Origin: Pararhodospirillum photometricum DSM 122
GTDB lineage: Bacteria > Pseudomonadota > Alphaproteobacteria > Rhodospirillales > Rhodospirillaceae
Assembly (NCBI RefSeq): GCF_000284415.1
Contig: NC_017059.1
Location: 1,801,924 to 1,819,518, forward strand
Reading direction: 5' to 3'
Length of the DNA stretch: 17,595 nt
This document shows, piece by piece, positions 7,433-15,829 of the stretch. Each line of letters opens with the position of its first letter. Position 1 is the first letter of the stretch. The position numbers were made by a program, and so were the translations under genes. The notes below the pieces were generated by a model. That model was not told the DNA's origin. It saw only the letters and a program-made list of their open reading frames with translations, and ran no database searches.

Positions 7433-8212
7433 GTGACCCTGTCCGCCCAGCCGTTTGTGGCCTTGGCCCATACCTTGGCCGAGGCGTCGGCCGCCCTCAT
7501 CCGCCCTTTGTTTCGCACAGCCCTGGTCGTGGACGACAAGGCGGATGCCTCACCCGTCACCGTGGCTGACCGCGATGCGGAGCAGGCCATGCGCGGTCTG
7601 ATCCGTCAGGCCTTCCCCGACCACGGGATCATCGGCGAGGAGTACGGGGCCGAGAACCCGCAGGCCGAGTTCGTCTGGGTGCTTGATCCCATCGACGGCA
7701 CCGGCGCCTTCATCACCGGCATGCCGTCGTTTGGCACCCTGATTGGCTTGTGCCATCAGGGCCGGCCCTTTCTCGGGGTCATCAATCAGCCAATCTTGAA
7801 CGAGCGCTGGCTGGGCGGCCGTGGCCTTGGCACCACCTTCAACGGTCTGCCGGTGCGTACCCGCCCGTGCCCCGCCGTGTCCCAGGCGGCGCTGTATACC
7901 ACCGCCGTTGAGCTCTTTCACCGCGCCGAGGACAGCGCAGCCTTCGAGCGCCTGCGCCAACGCGCCCACCTGCGCCGCTATGGCTGCGATTGCTATGCCT
8001 ATGGCCTGCTGGCCCTGGGGCACGCCGATCTGGTGTGCGAGGCCGGGCTCAAGCTCCATGATTACGCCGCCCTAGCCCCGGTGGTCGAGGGCGCCGGCGG
8101 GCGGATGACCGACTGGGAGGGGCGGCCCTTGCACATCGGATCCGGCGACCGGGTTCTGGCCGCCGGGGACGCCGCCGCCCACGCCGATGCCCTGGCCCTG
8201 CTTGCCGCCTGA
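7433..8212 (+). CDS. hisN: Inositol-monophosphatase-family phosphatase, probably histidinol-phosphatase HisN
   Basis: This 259-residue protein belongs to the Mg2+-dependent, Li+-sensitive inositol monophosphatase superfamily. Metal-ligand motifs are present: IGEEYG (67-72), DPIDGTGAF (85-93) with Asp85 and Asp88, and the C-terminal HDYAALAPVVEGAGG with Asp210. The HDYxALxPVVEGAGG form and the length resemble the HisN type that dephosphorylates L-histidinol phosphate, but SuhB/CysQ-type activity cannot be excluded without a tree. I start it at GTG 7433 because a strong GGAGG (7421-7425) lies 7 nt upstream. The frame is open to an ATG at 7370, but that start has no ribosome site and falls just after the repeat at 7311-7347. 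A solute-binding protein gene follows after 14 bp, probably in one transcript. Confidence 0.8.
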   Translation: MTLSAQPFVALAHTLAEASAALIRPLFRTALVVDDKADASPVTVADRDAEQAMRGLIRQAFPDHGIIGEEYGAENPQAEFVWVLDPIDGTGAFITGMPSFGTLIGLCHQGRPFLGVINQPILNERWLGGRGLGTTFNGLPVRTRPCPAVSQAALYTTAVELFHRAEDSAAFERLRQRAHLRRYGCDCYAYGLLALGHADLVCEAGLKLHDYAALAPVVEGAGGRMTDWEGRPLHIGSGDRVLAAGDAAAHADALALLAA

Positions 8213-8226
8213 TCTGGAGACCTAGC

Positions 8227-10056
8227 ATGCGTTTTGTTGCCTATGCCCTGTGGGGCGCCCTCGCCCTTTCGGGAGGGGCCGGTGCCGCCCTGGCCGCCGA
8301 GCCGGGACCGGCGCATGGCCTCGCCATGCACGGCGATCTCAAGTACCCGCCCGACTTCAAGCACTTTGACTACGTCAATCCCGACGCGCCCAAAGGAGGG
8401 GCGGTGCGGCTGGGGGCCATGGGCGCCTTTGACACCCTCAATCCCTTGACGCTCAAGGGCGAGGCCGCCCCGGGGCTCACCTTGACCCTTGACACCTTGA
8501 TGGTCGCGGCCGCCGACGAGCCCTTCAGCAAATATGGCCTGATCGCCCAGTCGGTCGAGATGCCCGAGGATCGCTCGTCGGTCACATTCACCTTGCGGTC
8601 CGAGGCCGTCTGGAGCGACGGCACCCCCGTCTCCGCCGACGACGTGGCCTTCTCCTTGGAGACGCTCAGGACCCAGGGGCTGCCCCTCTATAATATGTAT
8701 TATAGCGATGTGGCGAAGGTGGAGGTTCTGGGGCCCAAACAGGTCCGTTTTGTCTTCAAAACCAACCAAAACCGGGAGTTGCCGCTGATTGTCGGCGAAA
8801 TGCCGATTTTGCCCAAGCATTACTGGCAGGGGCGCGACTTCAGCGCGCCGACCTTGGAAGCGCCGGTGTCCAGTGGCCCCTATCGCATCGAGAGTTTTGA
8901 ACCGGGGCGGTCCATCACCTACGCTCGCCGGCCCGACTACTGGGGCCGCGATCTGCCGGTCAACCGGGGTCAGGACAACTTCGATTCGGTGCGCTACGAC
9001 ACCTATCGTGATGCGACCGTCTTGCTGGAAGCCTTCAAGGCCGGTGCCTACGACTACCGTTTGGAAAACGTCGCCCGTCAGTGGGCCACCGGCTACGATA
9101 CGCCCGCCGTGCGCGACGGGCGTATTTTGATGGAAAAACTGCCCCACCATCGCACGGCCGGCATGCAGGGCTTTATCTACAATCTGCGCCGTCCACTGTT
9201 CCAAGATCCCCGTGTGCGCGAGGCTCTAGCCTACGCCTTCGACTTCGAATGGACCAATCAGACTCTGTTTCATTCCGAATACAGCCGGATGCGCAGCTAC
9301 TTCGATAACTCCGAGCTGTCGGCCATCGGCCTTCCCGATGCCGCGGAATTGGCGCTCTTGGAGCCGTTGCGTGACCAGATTCCCCGGCGCGTCTTCACCG
9401 AGGCCTATCAGCCCCCCGTCGTGGATGAGGCCCAAGGCGGCCTGCGCAGCAATCTCGCCCGCGCCTTGGCCCTGTTGGGCGAGGCTGGCTGGACCGTGCG
9501 CGATGGCGCGCTACGCAACGCTGACGGCACGCCCTTTGCCTTCGAGATCCTGTTGGTTCAGCCGGAGTTCGAGCGCGTCGTCTTGCCGTTTGCCCGAAAT
9601 CTGGAGCGGCTGGGCATCAAACTCGCCGTGCGAACCGTCGATACCGCCCAATACATGAACCGCCTCTCCCAGTTCGATTATGACATGATCGTCAGTGGCT
9701 GGGGGCAAAGCGAAAGTCCGGGCAACGAGCAACGTGACTTCTGGAGCCAAGCCGCCGCGACCACTCCAGGGAGCAGCAATTACGCCGGCTTCGTGTCTCC
9801 GGCCGTGGACCGCTTGGTGGAAAGCCTGATCAAGGCTCCCTCCCGCCCCGATCTGATCACCCGCGTTCGCGCCCTGGATCGGGTGCTGCAGTGGTCCTTC
9901 CTGGTCATCCCCCAGTGGTACCAACCTGCGGACCGGGTCGCGTATTGGAACATCTTTGGCCGTCCGGCCCAAACCCCGCGCACCGGTCTTCAGTTCATGA
10001 CGTGGTGGGTTGATCCGGCCAAGGTTGCGGCGTTGGGGGGGCGAGGCGGGCGCTAG
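8227..10056 (+). CDS. Periplasmic extracellular solute-binding protein, family 5 (YejA-like)
   Basis: A 609-residue substrate-binding protein of the peptide/nickel/opine ABC transporter class (SBP_bac_5). It is likely exported through Sec: residues 1-23 form a signal peptide with a hydrophobic core and an ALA cleavage site. The mature start, AMHGDLKYPPDFKHFDYVNP, and the block YVNPDAPKGGAVRLG are characteristic of the YejA subgroup, whose E. coli member serves the microcin C/oligopeptide transporter YejABEF. The family signature VWSDGTPVSADDVAFSLE is at about 129-145, and AYAFDFEWTNQTLF lies in the middle. The usual permease and ATPase genes do not follow here, so the transporter partners must be elsewhere. 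The ribosome site is GGAG before ATG 8227. Confidence 0.9.
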   Translation: MRFVAYALWGALALSGGAGAALAAEPGPAHGLAMHGDLKYPPDFKHFDYVNPDAPKGGAVRLGAMGAFDTLNPLTLKGEAAPGLTLTLDTLMVAAADEPFSKYGLIAQSVEMPEDRSSVTFTLRSEAVWSDGTPVSADDVAFSLETLRTQGLPLYNMYYSDVAKVEVLGPKQVRFVFKTNQNRELPLIVGEMPILPKHYWQGRDFSAPTLEAPVSSGPYRIESFEPGRSITYARRPDYWGRDLPVNRGQDNFDSVRYDTYRDATVLLEAFKAGAYDYRLENVARQWATGYDTPAVRDGRILMEKLPHHRTAGMQGFIYNLRRPLFQDPRVREALAYAFDFEWTNQTLFHSEYSRMRSYFDNSELSAIGLPDAAELALLEPLRDQIPRRVFTEAYQPPVVDEAQGGLRSNLARALALLGEAGWTVRDGALRNADGTPFAFEILLVQPEFERVVLPFARNLERLGIKLAVRTVDTAQYMNRLSQFDYDMIVSGWGQSESPGNEQRDFWSQAAATTPGSSNYAGFVSPAVDRLVESLIKAPSRPDLITRVRALDRVLQWSFLVIPQWYQPADRVAYWNIFGRPAQTPRTGLQFMTWWVDPAKVAALGGRGGR

Positions 10057-10126
10057 GCCTGCCCGAGTCCGGGGGGCGGGGTGTCCCTGCCTCCCGTTTC
10101 ATCACCCTTGATCACGGGAGGAGAGA

Positions 10127-10399
10127 ATGGCGCGTCGCTTTGTGCAGACCCTGGTCTCGCTGGTTTTGCGAGTGACGGTGCTGCCGGTCGTGTTGGGGGT
10201 GATGTTGGCCCCGTTTGTTCTGGGATGCTTGGTGACGGTCGCTCTCAGTTTGACCGTGGCACCGCCGCGTCTTGTGCTGCTGGCGGGGCCAGTGCTGGGT
10301 CTTGCCGTCACCGCTTTGTGGTGGTTGCCGCGTTGGCGGCGGGCGACGCCGCCGGCGTGGCTCGATCGTGCCACGGCCCTGGCACTCGGGCGCCGATAA
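10127..10399 (+). CDS. Small hydrophobic membrane protein, unknown function
   Basis: A 90-residue protein I do not recognise. It starts at an ATG with a strong ribosome site (GGGAGGAGAGA immediately upstream), which supports real translation. Residues ~7-45 and ~47-66 are hydrophobic and could form two or three membrane helices, followed by the basic stretch WWLPRWRR and a short cytosolic tail. It lies 70 bp after the solute-binding protein and may share its transcript. Its stop is followed after 3 nt by a copy of the palindromic intergenic repeat. A longer overlapping frame (10081-10455) lacks a ribosome site and reads through that repeat, so it is less likely. Confidence 0.65.
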   Translation: MARRFVQTLVSLVLRVTVLPVVLGVMLAPFVLGCLVTVALSLTVAPPRLVLLAGPVLGLAVTALWWLPRWRRATPPAWLDRATALALGRR

Positions 10400-10402
10400 A
10401 AC

Positions 10403-10435
10403 AGGCTGGGGAGGCTAGCCTCCCCAGACCCCTCG
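10403..10435 (+). repeat. Palindromic intergenic repeat, copy 2
   Basis: AGGCTGGGGAGGCTAGCCTCCCCAGACCCCTCG. The arms GGCTGGGGAGGCT and AGCCTCCCCAG make a near-perfect hairpin (CTGGGGAGGCTAGCCTCCCCAG is a perfect 22-bp palindrome at 10406-10427). It fills the 42-bp gap between the convergent small membrane protein gene and the M23 peptidase gene, so it may act as a bidirectional terminator there. Confidence 0.8.
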
Positions 10436-10441
10436 CGTCGT

Positions 10442-12001
10442 TTAGTGGGCGCTAGCCACCTTGGTGCCCGACGGCGTGCTGCGGAAAGCCACCGCAACCT
10501 GTTCACGCTCCCGCTGGAACGCGGCGAGATCCTTGCCGGTCAGCTCCTTGCTGGCGGCAAAGCGCACATTCATCGGATTCACCTGAGCCGAATCGCGCAG
10601 GATTTCGTAATGCAGATGAGGTCCCGTGGAGCGACCCGTGCTGCCCACAAAACCAATCACCTCGCCCTGGCGGACCCGAAGCCCGGGCTTGACCCCCTTG
10701 GCAAAGCGGCTCATATGCCCATAGGCCGTCTGGAATTCCCCGTTGTGCCGCAGGCGGACGTAGTTGCCATAGCCGTTGGTTCGTTCAGCCCGTTCAATAA
10801 CGCCGTCACCGGCGGCATAGATGGGCGTTCCGGTGGGCGCGGCAAAGTCGATGCCCTTATGCATCTTGGAGTAGCCCAAGATGGGGTGCTGGCGCATGCC
10901 AAAGCCCGAGGTCAGGCGGGCGCCGTTGATGGGGGTACGCAGCAGGGCTTTGCGGATGCCCTGACCTTTTTCGTTATAATAGTCCACATTGCCCGAGGAG
11001 TCCTGGAAACGGTAAAGACTCACTCGCTTCCCGGACACCGTCATGGACGCATAGAGCAAATCACCGGTCTGGACAGTCCGGCCGTCATTGGTGTCCATCT
11101 GCTCGTAGAACATCTCGAAGTGATCGTTTTCTCGCAGGTCACGCTGGAAGTCGATGTCATACGAGAAGACGCGGATCATCTCGGCCAGGACTTTCTGCGG
11201 GGCCCCGGCCTTCAGGCCGGCCTCGAAAAAGCTGGAATGGATGGTACCGTCGTAGCGAACCACGCGACGAACGAGAGGGGCCTGCTGCTTTTCGACGCTA
11301 AAGCTGTCGTCGTTGCCCCGGTTCAGCGTAATGGTGGTGCCGACCGAGGGCTCGAAGCTGAGGCTCTGGAGGGTCAGATCGTCGTTATTGGCCGAGGTGT
11401 AGGTCAGGGTGACGTCTTGTCCGGCCCGGAAGTCGCGCGGATCAAAGGTTTCGCGCAGAGCTTCGATGGCGGCGTGGGCGACGGGGGAGGGGACATCCTC
11501 GTCGAGCAGGAGGCCCATCAGGGTTTCCCCGGGGCCAACGGTGAGGGTGACCTCAATCGGACCAGGGGTGGTGTCACTTTCAGGCGAGGCGTCAGCGGTT
11601 TCTGTTGTGGTCTGTTCGCCGGCCGGAAGGTCGCCGGGATCCGCGGCCGAGAGATCATCCCCGCTGGCCTCCACCGGGGGGGTCGCGGAGGCGGTGGTTC
11701 CAGGAGGCGCCTCGGGAGGGTTGCCCCAATCTGCGCCGGCGATCGAAGGGGTGTTTTCCTCCGCCTCGCTCTGGGGCTCACGCGCCAAGTGGTCTTCTTC
11801 CCGCAAGGCTGTGGGAAGGCTGCCGGTTTGGTCTTCTGGCATCGGCTTGAAGGCCGAGGGCAGGGAAGGGGAAGCCGACGGATCGGCCGTCGTCGCGACG
11901 ACGGTCGTGTCAGGCTGGGTGAGAAAGACCAGGGCGCCGCACGTCGCGCCCACGACAGACCCCAGCAGAGTATACAGGACCGGCCTCGCGGTCGGTGTCA
12001 T
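10442..12001 (-). CDS. Membrane-anchored M23 family metallopeptidase (MepM-like)
   Basis: A 519-residue cell-wall endopeptidase. One N-terminal membrane helix (~8-27) anchors a periplasmic protein. Residues ~30-145 are a low-complexity Pro/Ser/Thr/Glu-rich linker. A LysM/OapA-like segment (EVTLTVGPGETLMGLLLDEDV) and a mixed central domain follow. The LytM/M23 catalytic domain is near 360-480. Zinc ligands are His381 and Asp385 in MHKGIDFA and His464 in HLHYE, with His462 as the likely catalytic partner; NGYGNYVRLRH and AYGHMS are also conserved. All active-site residues are present, so it should cut peptidoglycan cross-links, as MepM/ShyA do. The ATG has GGGAG upstream. It is monocistronic here, convergent with the upstream operon and divergent from the rRNA promoter region. 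Confidence 0.9.
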   Translation of the reverse strand: MTPTARPVLYTLLGSVVGATCGALVFLTQPDTTVVATTADPSASPSLPSAFKPMPEDQTGSLPTALREEDHLAREPQSEAEENTPSIAGADWGNPPEAPPGTTASATPPVEASGDDLSAADPGDLPAGEQTTTETADASPESDTTPGPIEVTLTVGPGETLMGLLLDEDVPSPVAHAAIEALRETFDPRDFRAGQDVTLTYTSANNDDLTLQSLSFEPSVGTTITLNRGNDDSFSVEKQQAPLVRRVVRYDGTIHSSFFEAGLKAGAPQKVLAEMIRVFSYDIDFQRDLRENDHFEMFYEQMDTNDGRTVQTGDLLYASMTVSGKRVSLYRFQDSSGNVDYYNEKGQGIRKALLRTPINGARLTSGFGMRQHPILGYSKMHKGIDFAAPTGTPIYAAGDGVIERAERTNGYGNYVRLRHNGEFQTAYGHMSRFAKGVKPGLRVRQGEVIGFVGSTGRSTGPHLHYEILRDSAQVNPMNVRFAASKELTGKDLAAFQREREQVAVAFRSTPSGTKVASAH

Positions 12002-12245
12002 CGTGGTACTCCCAAGGCAGTTTGAAGTCAGGTCTTTCGCACCGAAAGCCGGGGCCCTGGTGTGGGTGCGCCATCAAGATGCCTTCCTTCTGAAGGGAGC
12101 GACCCAAGCGACCTGTCCGCGCGAGAATGCGGAAGGGCTGCCCCCCTGTCAAACCCTAAACGGCCCTTTAATGGAAGCGCCGCTGTTGTCTTGGTGGGGA
12201 AAGATCCCGCGAGACCTATTCATTTGTCTATGAGGAGGTGTTGCA

Positions 12246-12311
12246 GTGGATCCTTCCTTATGGCGAAAAGAACGAGGGGATATTATGCGCAGCATTTTTC
12301 TGAAGTTTTGA
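12246..12311 (+). CDS. Possible micro-ORF (21 codons) behind a strong ribosome site
   Basis: A perfect AGGAGG at 12233-12238 stands 7 nt before a GTG that opens a 21-codon frame, MDPSLWRKERGDIMRSIFLKF, ending at TGA 12309-12311. I do not recognise the peptide. The surrounding ~150 bp is richer in A+T than its neighbours. There is no clear promoter immediately upstream. It may be a small protein, or a chance ribosome-site-like sequence between the peptidase gene and the rRNA promoter. Confidence 0.3.
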   Translation: MDPSLWRKERGDIMRSIFLKF

Positions 12312-12355
12312 ATTTATTCGGGACGAGGGCCGCAGAGGCAAGGGGAGTTTTCCGC

Positions 12356-12384
12356 TTGCATCCTGGTCCCGGCCCTTCTATAAC
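12356..12384 (+). promoter_or_regulatory. Sigma70-type promoter TTGCAT-N17-TATAAC
   Basis: TTGCAT (12356-12361) and TATAAC (12379-12384) are spaced by exactly 17 bp. No gene follows before the 16S start, so it could be the distal promoter of the rRNA operon or could drive a small RNA. A CCGAGG/CCTCGG hairpin (12413-12441) lies downstream, with a T6 run 13 nt beyond it. Confidence 0.45.
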
Positions 12385-12501
12385 CCGCCCTCCCGACGCG
12401 CTGGCAACGGCGCCGAGGGGTTTCGGGGGCAGGCTCCTCGGGTGGTGTAGCGGCTTTTTTCCTTTTGGAAACAACAGCTAAACGGATCCGGGAAAAAGGC
12501 C

Positions 12502-12531
12502 TTGACGCTGGAACGGGGCGGGGAGTAGTTT
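12502..12531 (+). promoter_or_regulatory. Possible rRNA promoter, TTGACG with weak -10
   Basis: TTGACG at 12502-12507, followed after 18 bp by TAGTTT (12526-12531). The -35 is good and the -10 poor. It lies in tandem upstream of the stronger TTGACA promoter at 12605, as rRNA operons often have. Confidence 0.3.
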
Positions 12532-12604
12532 CCTTGCCTTCCGGGTTGACCGCCCGGGTCGCTTCGTTGGCTTCAGCCGGTGTGGCAGTCCTGAAAAAAA
12601 GCGG

Positions 12605-12633
12605 TTGACACGGTGGGGCGGTGCTAGTAAAAA
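12605..12633 (+). promoter_or_regulatory. rRNA operon promoter, TTGACA-N17-TAAAAA
   Basis: A perfect -35 TTGACA (12605-12610) with a -10-like TAAAAA (12628-12633) at 17 bp, about 290 bp before the 16S start and upstream of boxA. Position and strand fit the main rrn promoter. A 6-bp-armed palindrome ACTAAG-TG-CTTAGT (12687-12700) lies between promoter and boxA; its role is unknown. Confidence 0.6.
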
Positions 12634-12722
12634 CCGCCGCCTTGGTGACGACGAACGAAGCATCGGACGATGTGACGGTAGTCGAAACTAAGTGCTTAGT
12701 CAATATTGCCGGTTCGCCGGTC

Positions 12723-12734
12723 TGCTGTTTGACA
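12723..12734 (+). promoter_or_regulatory. boxA antitermination site of the rRNA leader
   Basis: TGCTGTTTGACA matches the NusB/NusE-binding boxA consensus TGCTCTTTAACA at 10 of 12 positions, and sits in the leader about 190 nt before the 16S gene, as expected. It marks the leader as a genuine rrn leader, independent of the truncated 16S downstream. Confidence 0.7.
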
Positions 12735-13068
12735 TTGTAAAAGAAAACGCGATCGAAAGAGATGGGCGGACGGCTCTCGGGGAACCGGGGCTGTCGGAAG
12801 AGAGATCTTCCTCAACCGCTCATCTTGAGTAAGACGAAAAGAATATCGACTCGTTCGATACCTTTGAAGTTCTTATGGCCAAGTATAAGTGATTGAGAAA
12901 AGGCTCGGCTTTCGAGGTTAACTTGAGAGTTTGATCCTGGCTCAGGACGAACGCTGGCGGCAGGCCTAACACATGCAAGTCGAACGCATCCTTCGGGATG
13001 AGTGGCGCACGGGTGAGTAACACGTGGGAACGTACCTTGGAGTACGGAATAATCCTTGGAAACGAGGA

Positions 13069-13914
<846 letters not shown>

Positions 13915-13994
13915 GGTCGGTCCCGTCTTATCCCAATTGCGTGCTGCCCACCCGGTGGGGGCGCGACAGGCGATCAGAGGCCCAAGTCACAGAC

Positions 13995-14068
13995 TGGAGC
14001 GGGTGATGGGAATCGAACCCACACAACCAGCTTGGAAGGCTGGGGCTCTACCATTGAGCTACACCCGC
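13995..14068 (-). tRNA. tRNA-Gly (anticodon TCC)
   Basis: A 74-nt cloverleaf. Acceptor GCGGGTG pairs with CACCCGC, the D arm is GCTCAATGGTAGAGC, the anticodon loop is CTTCCAA inside a CCAGC/GCTGG stem, and the T arm is TGGGTTCGATTCCCA. The discriminator is T and the CCA end is encoded. It lies 80 bp upstream of tuf and 34 bp after tRNA-Tyr, cotranscribed. Confidence 0.96.
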
Positions 14069-14102
14069 ATGTCATTCTCGCCACCGACGAACGAACGGTG
14101 AT

Positions 14103-14188
14103 TGGTGGAGGGGGCTGGATTCGAACCAGCGTAGGGTCTCCCCGCCGGATTTACAGTCCGGTGCCATTAACCACTCGACCACCCCTCC
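14103..14188 (-). tRNA. tRNA-Tyr (anticodon GTA)
   Basis: An 86-nt class II tRNA with a long variable arm. Acceptor GGAGGGG pairs with CCCCTCC, the anticodon loop CTGTAAA sits in a CCGGA/TCCGG stem, the variable arm is CGGGGAGACCCTACG, and the T arm is CTGGTTCGAATCCAG. Discriminator A, and CCA encoded. It is the first gene of the tRNA-Tyr/tRNA-Gly/tuf transcript. Confidence 0.96.
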
Positions 14189-14228
14189 GTCTGCCGGACC
14201 GTTTCGGTCGTCAGCGGCGAGGGCCACG

Positions 14229-14257
14229 GTTTATGAAAAAACCCCGGGGGGTGTCAA
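14229..14257 (-). promoter_or_regulatory. Promoter of the tRNA-Tyr/tRNA-Gly/tuf transcript
   Basis: On the minus strand a perfect TTGACA (14257-14252) is followed after 17 bp by ATAAAC (14234-14229). This places transcription start ~35 bp before tRNA-Tyr. The spacer contains CCCCCCGGGG and a T6 run. Confidence 0.65.
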
Positions 14258-14332
14258 CGGAAAAAAAATGGGCTCTCGAAAAAAATCATCCGATATCCTG
14301 CCCCCCTTTAATTCCCCTCCCGCGAGGTTCCC

Positions 14333-15220
14333 ATGCCCCCCCGCCCCCCCAAGGCCCGCGATCCCCAGGCGCCGACCGGCCCGATGTCCGACAAGCCGCG
14401 CCGCGGCGAGCGTCCCGCCGGACGGTCCCCGGCCGGGCGTCCCACGGGGGCGCGCCCGAGCGGCCGCCCCTGCGAAGACGCGCCCCGCCCCTCCGGTCTG
14501 TGGCTCCATGGCCGCCATGCCATCGAGGCGGCCCTCGCCAACCCGGCCCGGCGAATCAAGCGCCTTCTGGCCCTGCCCGGCGCCGTCGGCCTGTTGCCCT
14601 CCCCCCTGCCCCCAGGGGCACCGGCGCCCGAGATCGTCGAGCGCGACACCCTGGAGGCTCTCCTGCCGCCCGGCGCCGTCCATCAGGGCTTGGCGGCCAG
14701 CGTCGCCCCCCTGCCCGCCCCCGATCTCGACGCCCTGGCCGCCGCCCCTGGCCCCGGCGTGATTGCCGTTCTAGATCAAGTTTCTGACCCGCATAACGTG
14801 GGCGCCGTCTTGCGCTCGGCCGCCGCGTTTGGCCTGCGCGCCGTGGTCGTCCAGGACCGTCACAGCCCCGAGGAAACCGGCACCCTCGCCAAAGCCGCGT
14901 GCGGCGCCCTGGAGCGCGTGCCCTTGGTGCGGGTTGCCAACCTGTCGCGCTGCTTGGAGGACTTGAAGCAACACGGCTATTGGGTGGCGGGCCTTGAGGC
15001 TGGCGCCCCCCAGGCCCTAGGCGACGCCGCCTTGGATCCCCGCACCGTCTTGGTGTTGGGCAGCGAGGGCAGCGGGCTGCGCCGGCTGGTGCGCGATCAT
15101 TGTGACTTGCTGGTCTGCCTGCCCATGGCCGGCCCCATGGAGAGCCTCAACGTTTCCAATGCGGCCGCCATCGCCTTTTATGATCTCGCGATCCGCCGAC
15201 AAGGCGACCTCGGCTCATGA
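14333..15220 (+). CDS. rlmB: SpoU/TrmH-family rRNA 2'-O-methyltransferase RlmB
   Basis: RlmB methylates the 2'-OH of a guanosine (G2251 in E. coli) in the 23S rRNA peptidyl-transferase region using SAM, through a trefoil-knot SPOUT domain. The 295-residue protein has a basic, Arg/Pro/Gly-rich N-terminal extension of ~50 residues, probably disordered. A short substrate-binding domain (GRHAIEAAL at 60-68) and the SpoU domain follow. Motif 1 is DQVSDPHNVGAVLRSAAAFG (148-167, with Asn155 and Arg161). Motif 2 is VLGSEGSGLR (241-250) and motif 3 is LPMAGPMESLNVSNAAAI (263-280). The position next to the Tyr/Gly tRNAs and tuf agrees with RlmB gene order in relatives. Its stop overlaps the next start by 4 bp (ATGA). 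Confidence 0.92.
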   Translation: MPPRPPKARDPQAPTGPMSDKPRRGERPAGRSPAGRPTGARPSGRPCEDAPRPSGLWLHGRHAIEAALANPARRIKRLLALPGAVGLLPSPLPPGAPAPEIVERDTLEALLPPGAVHQGLAASVAPLPAPDLDALAAAPGPGVIAVLDQVSDPHNVGAVLRSAAAFGLRAVVVQDRHSPEETGTLAKAACGALERVPLVRVANLSRCLEDLKQHGYWVAGLEAGAPQALGDAALDPRTVLVLGSEGSGLRRLVRDHCDLLVCLPMAGPMESLNVSNAAAIAFYDLAIRRQGDLGS

Positions 15221-15744
15221 TCACAATCCGGCCCGCCCTCCTCGACGATGCCCCCTGTCTGCCCGAGATCGAGCGAAGTTCGGGGGAGATCTTCCGCCAG
15301 TGGCCCGGGTTGGAATGGATCGCCGACGACGAGGTTCAATCCGAGCAACGCCATCGCGCGCTCATCGCCAGCGGGATTGCCCTCGTCGCCGAGGTGCCGG
15401 GGGCGGGCCTCGCCGGGTTCCTCAACGCGGAAAGGACCGCCGACGCCCTGCACATTTGGCAGTTTTCGGTTCATCGCGACCAGCAGCGACGGGGAATCGG
15501 ACGGCAACTGATCGACGCCCTACTCCCCCGGGCCCTCGCTCTGGGGGCCACCGCCTTGACGCTGACCACGTTTCGGGAGGTTCCCTGGAACGCGCCTTAT
15601 TATCAGCGGCTTGGTTTTGTCATGCTCGACGACGCGGCCCTGACGCCTCGGCTGCGGGGGATTCTGGAGGACGAGGGGCGGGCCGCCATCCCTACGGCCT
15701 TGCGCTGCGCTATGTGCAAGGTGCTGCCTGTCGCCTCTCCTTGA
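15217..15744 (+). CDS. GNAT family N-acetyltransferase
   Basis: A 175-residue cytosolic acetyltransferase of the Gcn5 fold. It opens with the usual ITIRPALLDDAPCL strand and helix. The acetyl-CoA loop is QRRGIG (90-95) after the beta-4 strand IWQFSVH, and WNAPYYQRLGFV (124-135) is the conserved Tyr region. The acceptor substrate cannot be told from sequence. It is translationally coupled to rlmB by the ATGA overlap and may act on a ribosomal or tRNA-linked target, though that is only a guess from neighbourhood. Confidence 0.88.
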   Translation: MITIRPALLDDAPCLPEIERSSGEIFRQWPGLEWIADDEVQSEQRHRALIASGIALVAEVPGAGLAGFLNAERTADALHIWQFSVHRDQQRRGIGRQLIDALLPRALALGATALTLTTFREVPWNAPYYQRLGFVMLDDAALTPRLRGILEDEGRAAIPTALRCAMCKVLPVASP

Positions 15745-15774
15745 CCGTCGCGTCTGTCGAGGCCTTTAAAGGGG

Positions 15775-15808
15775 AAGGCTGGGGAGGCGGGCCTCCCCAG
15801 ACCCCTCG
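15775..15808 (+). repeat. Palindromic intergenic repeat, copy 3
   Basis: AAGGCTGGGGAGGCGGGCCTCCCCAGACCCCTCG, 30 nt after the GNAT stop. CTGGGGAGGC and GCCTCCCCAG are perfect 10-bp arms around GG. Same orientation and same 3' tail (ACCCCTCG) as copies 1 and 2. Confidence 0.8.
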
Positions 15809-15829
15809 TTCCTTATAGTGGGGGGACCC

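Noticed and set aside
5092..7569. Plus-strand open frame of 825 codons
   Set aside because: It runs antisense through lysA and trpS and in another frame across bluB. Its translation is low-complexity, as expected from high-GC shadow frames, and the genes it overlaps have clear family motifs.
10445..12025. Plus-strand open frame of 526 codons
   Set aside because: It mirrors the M23 peptidase gene almost exactly. Only the minus-strand product has a domain structure and zinc ligands.
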